The translations under genes were made by a program, and so were the position numbers. A model generated the notes under the pieces. The model searched no databases, was not told where the DNA came from, and saw nothing but the letters and a program-made list of their open reading frames with translations. This document shows, piece by piece, positions 36,983-46,726 of a DNA stretch of 64,000 nt. Each line of letters begins with the position of its first letter. The stretch's first letter is position 1. Source of the DNA: Sulfitobacter sp. D7 (lineage in GTDB: Bacteria > Pseudomonadota > Alphaproteobacteria > Rhodobacterales > Rhodobacteraceae); contig NZ_CP020694.1 in assembly GCF_003611275.1 (NCBI RefSeq), positions 62,001-126,000 of the forward strand. Direction: 5' to 3'.

Positions 36983-37396
36983 TCAATCGGCAGTGACGAC
37001 TTTCATCACCAATTCGCCGTTTGGCTTGATCGGCCCATCTTCCTTGGCGCCCAGCGTGTATTCGAACACACCGGTCTTCATGCCGCCATCTTCGGAATGC
37101 ACCATCAGCATCAGCATATCACCCGAAGCCACGTCCTCTTGCAGGATCGCGACCACGTCGGTGTTCTCCCCCGCACGCAGCGGCGCATAGCCCACAACAG
37201 GGCCGGGCTTCATGTCGGCATCGGTGCGGTGCACGACCAGCCAGCCATTCTCTCCTGCCATCACTTTATCGGCGCTAACGACGCCATTCGAAACATCTTG
37301 GCCCGACGCTTCGACCATTGCCATGGCATGAGCATCAGCCCATGCGCCACCGGCGATCATGGACAGGGCGACTACGGTGCTTGCAAATTTTTTCAT
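36983..37396 (-). CDS. Exported protein with DUF7282-like domain
   Basis: 137 residues. A Sec signal peptide (about 1-21, ending Ala-Asp-Ala) sends it to the periplasm. The mature part, 'DVSNGVVSADKVMAGENGWL' followed by 'VVGYAPLRAGENTDVVAIL', resembles the small beta-rich DUF7282 domain. It is acidic and rich in Met and Asp. Function unknown. It appears to be a single-gene unit. Confidence 0.75.
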   Translation of the reverse strand: MKKFASTVVALSMIAGGAWADAHAMAMVEASGQDVSNGVVSADKVMAGENGWLVVHRTDADMKPGPVVGYAPLRAGENTDVVAILQEDVASGDMLMLMVHSEDGGMKTGVFEYTLGAKEDGPIKPNGELVMKVVTAD

Positions 37397-37463
37397 CTGG
37401 TTTTCCCTCCGTTTGAAATAACGCCGTAGTCACGACAGCGACCCAAAATAAGTTTCGCAGATT

Positions 37464-38162
37464 TCAGAATTTTTTAAGACGTTCCGCAAATAGCTGCTCA
37501 TAATAGGGTAAGGCGGCGGCCAGAACCTCAGCATTCGCCCCGTTCAGCAGGGGCAAATCCCCCTCGGGTCCGGCAAATCCGGTGCTTTGATGAATCGCCC
37601 CATACCAATGCGGGGCCCAAACCCCATCCTCGGGGCGTGGTCCGGCAGGCCAGCGCAGCATCGCAGGGTCGAAAGGCAGATCGATCGCGGCGCAGAGTTT
37701 GCGCAGCATCCCCTCCGGGTCCGCACGGATATCGCCACTGTCGATGACCAGCCCGCCCAAACGCTCAAACAGCATAAGCTGCCGGTCAAATCCAATGTCC
37801 GCCAAACGGGGCGCTTCACGTTTCGCGGCGTAGCTCGCGATCACCCGTGCGGGATGGCGGATCAGATGGATGTTCACACAATCCTCCGCCCAGTCCAGCG
37901 GAAACCCGTCAATCATATGCTGCGCCATATGTTTCATATAAAGATGCCGCGCACCGTCCTGCACAAACCCTAAGGGCACCCGCGCAGGGTCTTGGTCCTG
38001 TGCTGCCAGAACCGCGTCGCGCATCGGATGTTCCAACCCGGTCGCCTTCAGATAGGCCGCGTAGAAAGGCTCATCCATCGCGGTAAAGTCCTGCCGCGCC
38101 CCGAAACTATACATCATCGCGGTGCTTAGATTGCGTGGCCCTGACCACATCGCAATTCGCAT
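37464..38162 (-). CDS. Sulfotransferase-like P-loop protein
   Basis: 232 residues. The N-terminal 'MWSGPRNLSTAMMYSFGAR' matches the 5'-phosphosulfate-binding loop of sulfotransferase-like proteins, and 'VNIHLIRHPARVIASYAAKR' the 3'-phosphate motif. The PAPS-binding residues Arg and Ser are present, but the substrate is unknown. It is an independent gene divergent from msrA. Confidence 0.78.
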   Translation of the reverse strand: MRIAMWSGPRNLSTAMMYSFGARQDFTAMDEPFYAAYLKATGLEHPMRDAVLAAQDQDPARVPLGFVQDGARHLYMKHMAQHMIDGFPLDWAEDCVNIHLIRHPARVIASYAAKREAPRLADIGFDRQLMLFERLGGLVIDSGDIRADPEGMLRKLCAAIDLPFDPAMLRWPAGPRPEDGVWAPHWYGAIHQSTGFAGPEGDLPLLNGANAEVLAAALPYYEQLFAERLKKF

Positions 38163-38317
38163 GAAAGGTTTCCCCCATTGCCGTTGAACCCGGAACGCTA
38201 GAAAGAACGGGCCATCTCGCCAAGTGGTAAATTGCCTTCACCAGCGCGTGACTTCCCCTGCCCCGGCCTTGCGCTATCTCAGCCCCAGCGGCAACCCTAC
38301 GCCAGAGGAGGACCATC

Positions 38318-38983
38318 ATGTTCCGAAAATCAATGTTCAAACCCGCCATTCTGACCCTCGCCATCACCTTGGGCCTCGCGACGCAGAACCGTCCTGCCGC
38401 AGCAGCGCAAACCGAGGTGCTGACCGTCGCGGGCGGCTGTTTCTGGTGCGTCGAGGCGGATTTCGAATCCGTCAAAGGCGTGAAAGAAGCCGTCTCGGGC
38501 TTTGCCGGGGGGCGCACCCAGAACCCCACCTACAAACAGGTCACCGGCGGCAACACTGGCCACTATGAGGCCGTGCAAATCCAGTTCGACCCAGACGTGG
38601 TCAGCCGCAAAACGCTGCTGGATCTCTTTTTCCGCTCAATCGACCCGACGGATGCGGGCGGCCAATTCTGTGACCGAGGGGAAAGCTACCGCACCGCGAT
38701 CTTTGCGGGCAGCCCCGCCCAGAAAAGCGCTGCAGAGGCGGCAAAGGCCGAGGCGCAGACCGCCCTCGGCGCCAAAGTCGTGACCCCAATCCTTGGCGAT
38801 GCGCCGTTTTATCCGGCTGAGGATTACCACCAAGACTACTACAAAAGCAGCGAGCGGCTGGCCTTCAGCAGTGTCGGCGTGGCGGTCAAAAAATCAGTCG
38901 CCTACAAACGCTACCGCAACGGCTGTGGCCGGGATGCCCGTGTGAAACAGCTTTGGGGCAGCGCGGCACCCTTTGTGAAGTAA
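38318..38983 (+). CDS. msrA: Peptide methionine-S-sulfoxide reductase with signal peptide
   Basis: Reduces the S-form of methionine sulfoxide. 221 residues. A cleavable signal (about 1-30, ending in a run of Ala) suggests the periplasm. The catalytic 'GGCFWCVEADFE' gives Cys41 and Cys44; recycling cysteines occur in 'GQFCDRG' and 'RNGCGRD'. 'EDYHQDYY' completes the family signature. The start at 38318 has a strong GAGGAGG site. It is convergent with the PfkB kinase gene. Confidence 0.93.
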   Translation: MFRKSMFKPAILTLAITLGLATQNRPAAAAQTEVLTVAGGCFWCVEADFESVKGVKEAVSGFAGGRTQNPTYKQVTGGNTGHYEAVQIQFDPDVVSRKTLLDLFFRSIDPTDAGGQFCDRGESYRTAIFAGSPAQKSAAEAAKAEAQTALGAKVVTPILGDAPFYPAEDYHQDYYKSSERLAFSSVGVAVKKSVAYKRYRNGCGRDARVKQLWGSAAPFVK

Positions 38984-38999
38984 CCGCGACACCGATCGC

Positions 39000-39875
39000 T
39001 TAGGTACGAAAATCGTGATCCCGGATCTCTTTCAGGTCGGGGATCACATCCGCGGTGCCATGGCGCATGACCATCAGCGCCCCGGCGCGCATCGCCAGAT
39101 CAATCGCCTGCGGCATGGTCATCCCCCGGTCCAACCCCGCGACCAGATAGCCGGTAAAGGTATCCCCCGCCCCGGTCGTATCCACCGCCTCAACCCGATA
39201 GGCGGGGTAGCTTTCCACCAGATGCGCCTTGTTAGAGACCCATTCGCAGCCCCCGGCGCCCAGCGTCACCACGATGTCATCGACAGGTAGTTGCCGCAGC
39301 TCGCCCCCCGTCGCGGCCCGAAGCTGCGCCGCTTCGACCTCGTTCAATACCAACAGATCGATCTGGTCTAGGATCGCCGTCACCGCGGCTGCATCGAAAG
39401 GCGCGGCGGCATAGGCCAGCCGCAGGCCCAATGTTTTTGCGGTCCGAGCCGCGAACCGCTGGCCGTTGGTCTCATTCTGCATCAACAGCCAATCGCCAGA
39501 GGAGGCCTCACTCAGCGCCGCGCCGATCATCTCATCGGTGATTTCGTGGTTGGTGCCGGGGAAAATGACGATGTTGTTCTCGCCCTCAAGATCAACGGCG
39601 ATATTGGCGTGGCCGGTGACCCCCTCCATCAAGGTGATATGCGCCGTCTCGACCCCGTATTCCAACAGCCGTTCCAGCGCCCAACCGCCATCGGCCCCAA
39701 GCGCGCCGACATGCATCACCCGCGTCCCGGCGCGGGCGGCGGCGACCGACATATTGGCCCCCTTACCGCCCAGCCCTTGCCGAAAATTGCGGGCCGAAAT
39801 CGTCTCCCCCGGCCCCGGCAGATGGGGCAACAGATAGAAGTTATCCGCGTTGATAGAGCCGAGGTTCCAGATCAT
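39000..39875 (-). CDS. PfkB-family sugar kinase (ribokinase-like)
   Basis: 291 residues. The N-terminal 'GPGETISARNFRQGLGGKGA' (GG motif) and the C-terminal 'VDTTGAGDTFTGYLVAGL' with the catalytic Asp are the two PfkB signatures. It resembles ribokinase most, so phosphorylation of ribose or a related sugar is likely but not proved. Its start codon shares a base with the maeB stop, so they may be cotranscribed. Confidence 0.87.
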   Translation of the reverse strand: MIWNLGSINADNFYLLPHLPGPGETISARNFRQGLGGKGANMSVAAARAGTRVMHVGALGADGGWALERLLEYGVETAHITLMEGVTGHANIAVDLEGENNIVIFPGTNHEITDEMIGAALSEASSGDWLLMQNETNGQRFAARTAKTLGLRLAYAAAPFDAAAVTAILDQIDLLVLNEVEAAQLRAATGGELRQLPVDDIVVTLGAGGCEWVSNKAHLVESYPAYRVEAVDTTGAGDTFTGYLVAGLDRGMTMPQAIDLAMRAGALMVMRHGTADVIPDLKEIRDHDFRT

Positions 39876-42133
39876 CAGCCCACCTTGCAGGCCGCGAGAA
39901 TGGCCATGTTAAGAATGTCATTCGCCGTGGAGGTGGAGGAGCAGATCTGGATCGATTTGTCCAAGCCGGTGAGGATCGGCCCGATCACCGTGGCCCCCGC
40001 CATCTCTTGCATCAGCTTGACCGAGATGCTGGCCGAGTGCCGCGCTGGCACCACGAGGATATTGGCAGGCCCCGTCAGCCGCGAGAACGGGTAGTTCGCC
40101 TGACTGGCCGCGTTCAGAGCCACGTCGACGGTCATCTCGCCTTCGTATTCGAAATCGACGCCGCGCCGATCGAGCACTTCGGGCGCGAGGTGCATCTTTT
40201 CGGCGCGTTCCGAGACGGGGTAGCCAAAGGTCGAGAAGCTGACGAAGGCAACCCGCGGCTCCAGCCCCAGATGCCGCGCCACACGCGCGCCGCTTTCGGC
40301 GATATTGGCCAGATCGTTCTCATTGGGCCATTCATGAACCAACGTGTCCGCGATAAAGACGATGCGCCCCTTGTGCAGCAACGCCGTGATGCCTGCGGCT
40401 CCGGCTTCGGCATTTGCATCAAAGACGTGATTCAACCGTTCCAACACATGCGCCGACTTGCGGGTGGCCCCGGTCACCAGACCGTCGCCGTGCCCATGTG
40501 CCAGCATCAGGGCCGCAAAGACATGCCGGTCGCGAGAGGCAAGGCGGTGGATATCCTTGCGGTCGAAACCCTTGCGCTGCAGCCGACCATAAAGGAAATC
40601 TTTGTATGTTTCCAAATGCTGTGTATTGGCGGCGTTCACCACCTCCAACTCGCGCACCGCGTCGGCCATGCCCGCTTCTTCGAGCTTGGCACGCACGTCA
40701 TCCTCGCGGCCCACGACCAGCGACTTGCCGAGACCCGCACGCTGGTACATCACTGCCGCGCGCAGCACCTTGGGATCATCACCCTCAGCAAAGATCATCC
40801 GCGCCTGATTGGCCCGAGCGCGGGCGTTGATGCCGCGCAGGATGCTCGCCGTCGGGTCCATCCGCGACTTCAGACCCAGTTCATAGGCATCCATATCGAT
40901 GATCGGTCGTCGGGCGGCCCCTGTGTCCATCCCCGCTTTGGCCACGGCAGGCGGAATGCGGTGGATCAAACGCGGATCAAAGGGCGTGGGGATGATATAG
41001 TCGCGACCAAAGCTCAGCGTGCGGCCATAGGCCAGCGCCACTTCATCGGGCACATCCTCACGCGCCAGTTGCGCCAACGCATGGGCGCAGGCGATCTTCA
41101 TCTCATCGTTGATGGCGCGTGCGTGAATATCCAGCGCACCGCGAAAGAGATAGGGAAAGCCCAGCACGTTGTTAACTTGGTTCGGATAATCCGACCGCCC
41201 GGTGGCGACGATGGCGTCCATACGGACCTCATGCGCCTCTTCGGGGGTGATCTCTGGATCCGGGTTCGCCATGGCGAAGATCACCGGGTTATCGGCCATG
41301 GAGGCGACCATTGTAGGCGTCACCGCGCCCTTGACCGAAACCCCAAGGAACACATCCGCCCCCTTCATCGCCTCTTCAAGCGTGCGCAGCTCGGTATTGG
41401 CGGCATGGGCCGATTTCCACTGGTTCATGCCCTCGGTACGACCCTGATAGATCACACCCTTGGTGTCGCACATGATGCAATTGTCATGCCGCGCGCCCAT
41501 CGATTTGAGCAGTTCCAGACAGGCGATGCCCGCCGCCCCCGCACCGTTGAGCACGATGCGCACGTCTTCGATCTTTTTGCTCGACAGATGCAGCGCGTTG
41601 ATCAGGCCCGCGGCACAGATCACCGCCGTGCCGTGCTGGTCGTCATGGAAGACGGGGATGTCCATCTCTTCCTTCAGACGCTGTTCGATGATGAAACACT
41701 CAGGCGCCTTGATGTCTTCGAGGTTGATGCCGCCAAAAGTTGGGCCCATCAGCTTGCAGGCGTTGATGAAAGCCTCGGTATCCTCTGTATCAAGCTCGAT
41801 ATCGATCGAGTTCACATCGGCAAAGCGTTTGAACAGAACCGCCTTGCCCTCCATCACTGGCTTGGACGCCAGCGCGCCGAGGTTCCCCAAGCCCAGCACC
41901 GCCGTCCCGTTTGAGATCACCGCCACCAGATTGCCCTTGTTGGTGTAGTCATAGGCCGTCTCGGGGTTTTCCGCGATCGCCTCGCAGGGCACCGCCACGC
42001 CGGGGGAATAGGCGAGGCTGAGGTCCCGCTGGGTGGTCATCGGCACCGTGGCCGAGATCTCGAATTTGCCGGGCGTCGGCTCAAGGTGAAAGGCAAGCGC
42101 CTCTTCAGAGGTGATACGGTTCTTTCTGGTCAC
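39875..42133 (-). CDS. maeB: NADP-dependent malic enzyme with phosphotransacetylase-like domain
   Basis: Oxidatively decarboxylates malate to pyruvate. 752 residues. Residues about 15-425 form the malic enzyme ('SLAYSPGVAVPC', 'FHDDQHGTAVI', NADP loop 'VLNGAGAAGIACLELL'). Residues 430-752 are the phosphotransacetylase-like regulatory half ('RMIFAEGDDPKVLRAA', 'HGHGDGLVTGATR'). The GTG at 42133 has GGAAGGG upstream; a longer start at 42190 is less likely. The gene is divergent from mutS; the 170-base gap has no feature I can name. Confidence 0.94.
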   Translation of the reverse strand: MTRKNRITSEEALAFHLEPTPGKFEISATVPMTTQRDLSLAYSPGVAVPCEAIAENPETAYDYTNKGNLVAVISNGTAVLGLGNLGALASKPVMEGKAVLFKRFADVNSIDIELDTEDTEAFINACKLMGPTFGGINLEDIKAPECFIIEQRLKEEMDIPVFHDDQHGTAVICAAGLINALHLSSKKIEDVRIVLNGAGAAGIACLELLKSMGARHDNCIMCDTKGVIYQGRTEGMNQWKSAHAANTELRTLEEAMKGADVFLGVSVKGAVTPTMVASMADNPVIFAMANPDPEITPEEAHEVRMDAIVATGRSDYPNQVNNVLGFPYLFRGALDIHARAINDEMKIACAHALAQLAREDVPDEVALAYGRTLSFGRDYIIPTPFDPRLIHRIPPAVAKAGMDTGAARRPIIDMDAYELGLKSRMDPTASILRGINARARANQARMIFAEGDDPKVLRAAVMYQRAGLGKSLVVGREDDVRAKLEEAGMADAVRELEVVNAANTQHLETYKDFLYGRLQRKGFDRKDIHRLASRDRHVFAALMLAHGHGDGLVTGATRKSAHVLERLNHVFDANAEAGAAGITALLHKGRIVFIADTLVHEWPNENDLANIAESGARVARHLGLEPRVAFVSFSTFGYPVSERAEKMHLAPEVLDRRGVDFEYEGEMTVDVALNAASQANYPFSRLTGPANILVVPARHSASISVKLMQEMAGATVIGPILTGLDKSIQICSSTSTANDILNMAILAACKVG

Positions 42134-42303
42134 GATATGGCCCTTCCCTTGCTTTGGAATCTTCTTAGCCACGATCGGACGCCTGCACAACGCAAGCGCC
42201 GCGTCAGAGCAAAATTGCCCGATAAAGGCCGCCCATCACGCCTGCACCCCCTTTCCCTGCTTCGGGGGGTTTTGTAGGGTCCGCGCTGCAATAGGGGGCC
42301 GCC

Positions 42304-44949
42304 GTGCAGACAGAAAAAGTAACGCCAATGATGGCGCAATATCTTGAGCTTAAAGCGGACCACGCGGATGCGCTGCTGTTCTACCGCATGGGCGATTTTT
42401 ACGAGATGTTTTTCGACGATGCCGTGGCCGCTGCCGAAGCGCTGGACATCGCGCTGACCAAACGCGGCAAGCATCAGGGCAAGGACATCGCCATGTGTGG
42501 CGTGCCGGTCCATGCTGCCGAAGGCTATCTGTTGACGCTGATCCGCAAGGGCTTTCGCGTGGCGGTCTGCGAGCAGATGGAAAGCCCCGCCGAGGCCAAG
42601 AAACGCGGCTATAAGTCAGTCGTGAAACGCGATGTGGTGCGGCTGGTGACACCCGGCACCCTGACCGAAGAGAGCCTGCTGGAAGCCCGCCGTCACAACT
42701 ACCTCGCGGCCTTTGCCGAGGTCCGTGACGCCTGCGCGATGGCATGGGTCGATATATCGACCGGCGCATTCCACGTGATGCCCTTGGCGCAGGTTCGTCT
42801 GGGGCCGGAACTGGCCCGCCTCTCGCCGTCTGAATTGATCGTCTCTGAGGCGAAAGAGAGTGAATTGCACGAAGTCGTCTCTGATTTCGGGATCGCGTTG
42901 ACGGGCTTGGCCCGCTCGGCCTTTGACAGCACCAGCGCGGAAAAGCGGGTCTGCGACCTGTTTGATATCGCGACGCTTGAGGCATTCGGCAGCTTCACAC
43001 GCGCGGAAGTGTCGGCCATGGGAGCGGTAATAGAATACCTAACAATCACGCAACGCGGCAAGCTGCCCCTGCTCCGCCCCCCGCAGAAAGAGGCCGAAGC
43101 GCGTACCGTACAGATCGACGCGGCAACCCGGCGCAATCTGGAACTGACGCATTCTCTGAATGGCGGACGCGGCGGGTCTTTGCTGTCGATCATGGACAAT
43201 ACCGTCACTGCCGGGGGCGCGCGCCTGCTGGAACGGCGGATCTCAAGCCCCTCGCGGGTCGTTGACGTGGTGTCCGCCCGCGCCGATGCGGTCAGCTTTG
43301 CCCATGAGAATGCCCGTCTTGCCGAAGACATGCGCCGTCGGCTGCGCAATGTTCCGGACCTCGACCGCGCATTGTCGCGACTTTCGCTTGACCGGGGCGG
43401 CCCGCGTGAACTTGCCGCGATCCGCAACGGGTTGATCGAAGCCGAGGCTTTACACCAGAGCCTAACACAACAGGAACTGCCAGATCTGCTGCGCGAGGCC
43501 GCCGAAGGTTTGCAGGGTCATGGCGACCTCATCGACCTGCTGGATCAAGCCTTAGTCGCCGAACCGCCGCTGATGGTGCGGGATGGCGGCTTCATCGCGC
43601 CCGGTCACGATGGAGACCTCGACGCCGCGCGCGAGTTGCGCGACGAAGGGCGCGGCGTAATCGCGGGCATGCAGCAGCAATTTGTTTCTGACACGGGGAT
43701 TTCCTCGCTCAAGATCAAGCATAACAATGTCTTGGGCTATTTCGTCGAATGCACCGCGACCCATGCGGAAAAAATGCTCTCTCCGCCGCTGTCAGAGACC
43801 TTTATCCACCGTCAGACAACGGCGAACCAAGTGCGGTTCACCACCGTCGAACTGTCTGAGTTGGAGACGAAAATCCTCAACGCTGGCAACCATGCGCAGG
43901 AGATCGAAAAACGGCTCTACGAAAGCCTTCGGAGTGCCATTTTGGAACATGCAGCAGAGATTGGCCAAACCTCTGCCGGGCTGGCCGAGGTCGACCTTGC
44001 GACAGGTCTGGCCGATCTTGCGCGGAGCGAGAATTGGACCCGCCCGCGCGTTGATATGTCTCGGGCATTCGACATCAAAGGCGGGCGGCATCCGGTGGTT
44101 GAGCGCGCTTTGACCCAACAATCGGGCGAGCCTTTCATCGCCAATGACTGCGACCTTAGTGCCGAGGGCGAAGCCGCGAACATCTGGCTGCTGACCGGCC
44201 CGAACATGGCCGGTAAATCGACCTTCCTGCGGCAGAACGCCCTGATTGCGCTGATGGCGCAAATGGGCAGTTTCGTGCCCGCAAGCTCGGCCCATATCGG
44301 CGTTATCAGCCAGCTTTTCAGCCGCGTCGGCGCGTCGGACGATCTGGCGCGCGGGCGCTCGACCTTCATGGTGGAGATGGTCGAAACCGCCGCGATCCTG
44401 AACCAAGCGGATGACCGCGCCTTGGTCATCCTTGATGAAATTGGCCGCGGCACGGCCACTTATGATGGCCTCTCTATCGCTTGGGCGACGCTGGAACATC
44501 TGCACGACGTTAACCGGACACGGGCGCTGTTTGCCACGCACTATCATGAAATGACGGCGCTGGCGGGCAAGCTGCCGGGTGTCGACAATGCCACGGTAGC
44601 GGTCAAGGAATGGGAGGGCGAGGTCGTCTTTCTCCATGAGGTGCGCAAAGGCGCGGCAGACCGGTCTTACGGGGTGCAGGTCGCGCAACTGGCGGGCCTG
44701 CCTGCGCCGGTGATCGCACGCGCCCGCGTGGTGCTGGAGGCGCTGGAAAAAGGCGAGCGCGAAGGCGGCGCGACGCAAAAGACCCTGATCGACGATCTGC
44801 CGCTGTTCGCCGTCAGCCCGACTCCTCAGCCGAAGCCCGCGACGACATCGGCTGTCGAGGAAAGGCTGAAAGAGATCATCCCCGATGAACTCTCCCCCCG
44901 TGAAGCGCTTGAGCTGATCTACAAACTGAAAGAGGCGGCCAAATCCTGA
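42304..44949 (+). CDS. mutS: DNA mismatch repair protein MutS
   Basis: Recognises mismatches and starts repair. 881 residues, full length. The N-terminal mismatch-binding 'LFYRMGDFYEMFFDDA' (Phe-x-Glu) is at about 26-41; the ATPase has Walker A 'GPNMAGKST', 'SRVGASDDLARGRSTF' and Walker B 'ALVILDEIGRGT'. The C-terminal short helix region is present. A GTG start at 42304 is used; no better ATG precedes the conserved 'TPMMAQYL'. Intact mismatch repair matters because dnaQ is broken in this window. Confidence 0.95.
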   Translation: MQTEKVTPMMAQYLELKADHADALLFYRMGDFYEMFFDDAVAAAEALDIALTKRGKHQGKDIAMCGVPVHAAEGYLLTLIRKGFRVAVCEQMESPAEAKKRGYKSVVKRDVVRLVTPGTLTEESLLEARRHNYLAAFAEVRDACAMAWVDISTGAFHVMPLAQVRLGPELARLSPSELIVSEAKESELHEVVSDFGIALTGLARSAFDSTSAEKRVCDLFDIATLEAFGSFTRAEVSAMGAVIEYLTITQRGKLPLLRPPQKEAEARTVQIDAATRRNLELTHSLNGGRGGSLLSIMDNTVTAGGARLLERRISSPSRVVDVVSARADAVSFAHENARLAEDMRRRLRNVPDLDRALSRLSLDRGGPRELAAIRNGLIEAEALHQSLTQQELPDLLREAAEGLQGHGDLIDLLDQALVAEPPLMVRDGGFIAPGHDGDLDAARELRDEGRGVIAGMQQQFVSDTGISSLKIKHNNVLGYFVECTATHAEKMLSPPLSETFIHRQTTANQVRFTTVELSELETKILNAGNHAQEIEKRLYESLRSAILEHAAEIGQTSAGLAEVDLATGLADLARSENWTRPRVDMSRAFDIKGGRHPVVERALTQQSGEPFIANDCDLSAEGEAANIWLLTGPNMAGKSTFLRQNALIALMAQMGSFVPASSAHIGVISQLFSRVGASDDLARGRSTFMVEMVETAAILNQADDRALVILDEIGRGTATYDGLSIAWATLEHLHDVNRTRALFATHYHEMTALAGKLPGVDNATVAVKEWEGEVVFLHEVRKGAADRSYGVQVAQLAGLPAPVIARARVVLEALEKGEREGGATQKTLIDDLPLFAVSPTPQPKPATTSAVEERLKEIIPDELSPREALELIYKLKEAAKS

Positions 44950-44960
44950 CCGCCTCTTTC
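44928..44960. terminator. Terminator overlapping the mutS stop codon
   Basis: GAAAGAGGCGG (44928-44938) pairs perfectly with CCGCCTCTTTC (44950-44960) around an 11-base loop that contains the start of the TGA stop (44947-44949). It serves the convergent pair mutS and grpE (grpE stops at 44979). The T content after the stem is modest in either direction. Confidence 0.65.
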
Positions 44961-44978
44961 AAAGATATCTGACTGGGC

Positions 44979-45542
44979 TTAGCTCGCCGGGGTCGAAGAC
45001 ACCCCAACCTGTGCGGGGCGCAGCAGACGGTCGTGCAGCATGAAGCCTTCGGCGGCGACCTGAATGATCTCGCCCGCGACGGTGCCGGGCACCGGGGCTT
45101 CGAACATCGCTTCGTGATGCTTGGGGTCGAACTTGTCGCCCACTTCGGGTGCGATCACTTCGATGCCGTGCTTTTTAAAGACGTTCAGCAACTCGCGCAT
45201 CGTCAGCTCCACACCTTCCAGCAGCGGGCCAAAAGCCTCTTTCTGCTCTTCGGTGGTGGTTTCCAGCGCACGCTTCATGTTGTCGTAGACCGGCAGCATG
45301 TCACGGGCGAGCTTGGAGCCACCGTAGTTCTCGGCCTCGCGCCGATCCTTGTCGGAGCGTTTGCGCGCGTTCTCGGCATCGGCCAGCGCGCGCATGAAAC
45401 GGTCGCGGTATTGGTCACGCTCGGCGCGCAACTCTTCCACCGCAAGGGCTTCTTCGTCGATCTCGGCCATGTCTTCGGCGTATTCTTCAGCTTCGGCGCT
45501 GTCGATCTCGTCCAAAAAGTCGTTTTCTTTCGGCTCTGCCAT
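44979..45542 (-). CDS. grpE: Nucleotide exchange factor GrpE
   Basis: Releases ADP from DnaK. 187 residues. An acidic disordered N-terminus (about 1-35), a long coiled coil ('VEELRAERDQYRDRFMRALADAE' region, 35-75) and the C-terminal beta domain ('FDPKHHEAMFEAPVPG...GEIIQVAAEGFMLHDRLLRPA') are in the usual order. It follows hrcA with 9 bases between, the standard heat-shock pair. Confidence 0.95.
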   Translation of the reverse strand: MAEPKENDFLDEIDSAEAEEYAEDMAEIDEEALAVEELRAERDQYRDRFMRALADAENARKRSDKDRREAENYGGSKLARDMLPVYDNMKRALETTTEEQKEAFGPLLEGVELTMRELLNVFKKHGIEVIAPEVGDKFDPKHHEAMFEAPVPGTVAGEIIQVAAEGFMLHDRLLRPAQVGVSSTPAS

Positions 45543-45551
45543 GTTCCACCT

Positions 45552-46616
45552 CTAGTTCCGGTCGGAAATCAGCTTTCCCACCAGTTGTGCCGTGTAGTTC
45601 ACAATCGGCACGATACGTCCATAATTTAAGCGTGTCGGGCCAATGACACCCACGGCGCCGATCACCTTACGATCAGCGTTCATATAAGGGGAAACGACCA
45701 GAGAGGAACCCGAAAGTGAGAAAAGTTTGTTTTCGGAGCCGATAAAAATGCGTACACCGTCCCCGTCTTCGGCCAGTTCGAGGAATTCGGCGATGTCTCG
45801 CTTGCGCTCAAGGTCATCAAAGAGGCTGCGGATACGGTCGAGGTCTTCGGCTTCCCCCTCTCCGCTCAGCAGATTCGACCGGCCCCGGACAATCAAGCGT
45901 TCGGAATGCTCCCCTTCTGCGTCCCAGAGCACGGCACCGCTCTCGACCAGTTGCTGGGCCAAGACGTCAATCTCCTGACGGCGTTTGGCGATCTCTTGTT
46001 TGATGCTGCGTTGCAATTCGCTGAGGGTCTTGCCCTCAACGAAAGCATTCAGAAAATTCGCCGCCTCGCGCATCGAACTGGGCGTTTGCCCCGGCGGAGG
46101 CGTGAAAAGCCGGTTTTCCACATGGCCATCGGAAAAGACGAGCACAACCAAGGCCCTATCAGGTGACAGAGAGACGAATTCGATATGCTTTATCGGCGCT
46201 TCGTGCTTCGGCGTCAGCACAAGGGAGGCGCCATGCGTTACCCCCGACAAGGCAGAGCCAATCCGGTCCAAAAGCCCGCCCACATCGGACGAGTTATTGC
46301 CCAGCGTCGCGTCGATCTTTTCGCGGTCCAACTCTGTCGGGTCGCCGATCTCAATCATGCCATCGACGAACATCCGCAGCCCCAATTGGGTTGGAATCCG
46401 CCCGGCCGAGACATGCGGGCTGTCGAGCAGCCCCATGTATTCGAGATCCTGCATCACATTGCGGATCGTCGCTGCCGAAACCTTTTCACTGAAGTCGCGC
46501 GTCAGCGTGCGCGACCCGACGGGATCGCCACTTTCCAGATAGCCTTCGACCACCCGGCGAAACACTTCGCGGGACCGGTCGTTCATGTCTTTCAGCAATT
46601 CAGGCGTGTTTTTCAT
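45552..46616 (-). CDS. hrcA: Heat-inducible transcription repressor HrcA
   Basis: Repressor that binds CIRCE operators of chaperone genes. 354 residues. An N-terminal winged helix ('[20 protein letters not shown]') and the '[22 protein letters not shown]' block are characteristic, followed by GAF-like and dimerisation regions. The ATG at 46616 is used; longer in-frame starts are unsupported. I see no CIRCE inverted repeat upstream of hrcA here, so its targets are elsewhere. Confidence 0.93.
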   Translation of the reverse strand: MKNTPELLKDMNDRSREVFRRVVEGYLESGDPVGSRTLTRDFSEKVSAATIRNVMQDLEYMGLLDSPHVSAGRIPTQLGLRMFVDGMIEIGDPTELDREKIDATLGNNSSDVGGLLDRIGSALSGVTHGASLVLTPKHEAPIKHIEFVSLSPDRALVVLVFSDGHVENRLFTPPPGQTPSSMREAANFLNAFVEGKTLSELQRSIKQEIAKRRQEIDVLAQQLVESGAVLWDAEGEHSERLIVRGRSNLLSGEGEAEDLDRIRSLFDDLERKRDIAEFLELAEDGDGVRIFIGSENKLFSLSGSSLVVSPYMNADRKVIGAVGVIGPTRLNYGRIVPIVNYTAQLVGKLISDRN

Positions 46617-46726
46617 CGGTGCTCGCTCTCTTCCCCAATAAAGGTACAAGCCGGGCAAACGTCAATCGGGGTTGCATCAAAGCCTTGTGGGGCGGTATCC
46701 CCGGGCAACATCAAAAAGGATATGTC

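Noticed and set aside
46617..46726. A CIRCE operator upstream of hrcA
   Set aside because: No TTAGCACTC-N9-GAGTGCTAA type inverted repeat is present in the hrcA-rph gap.
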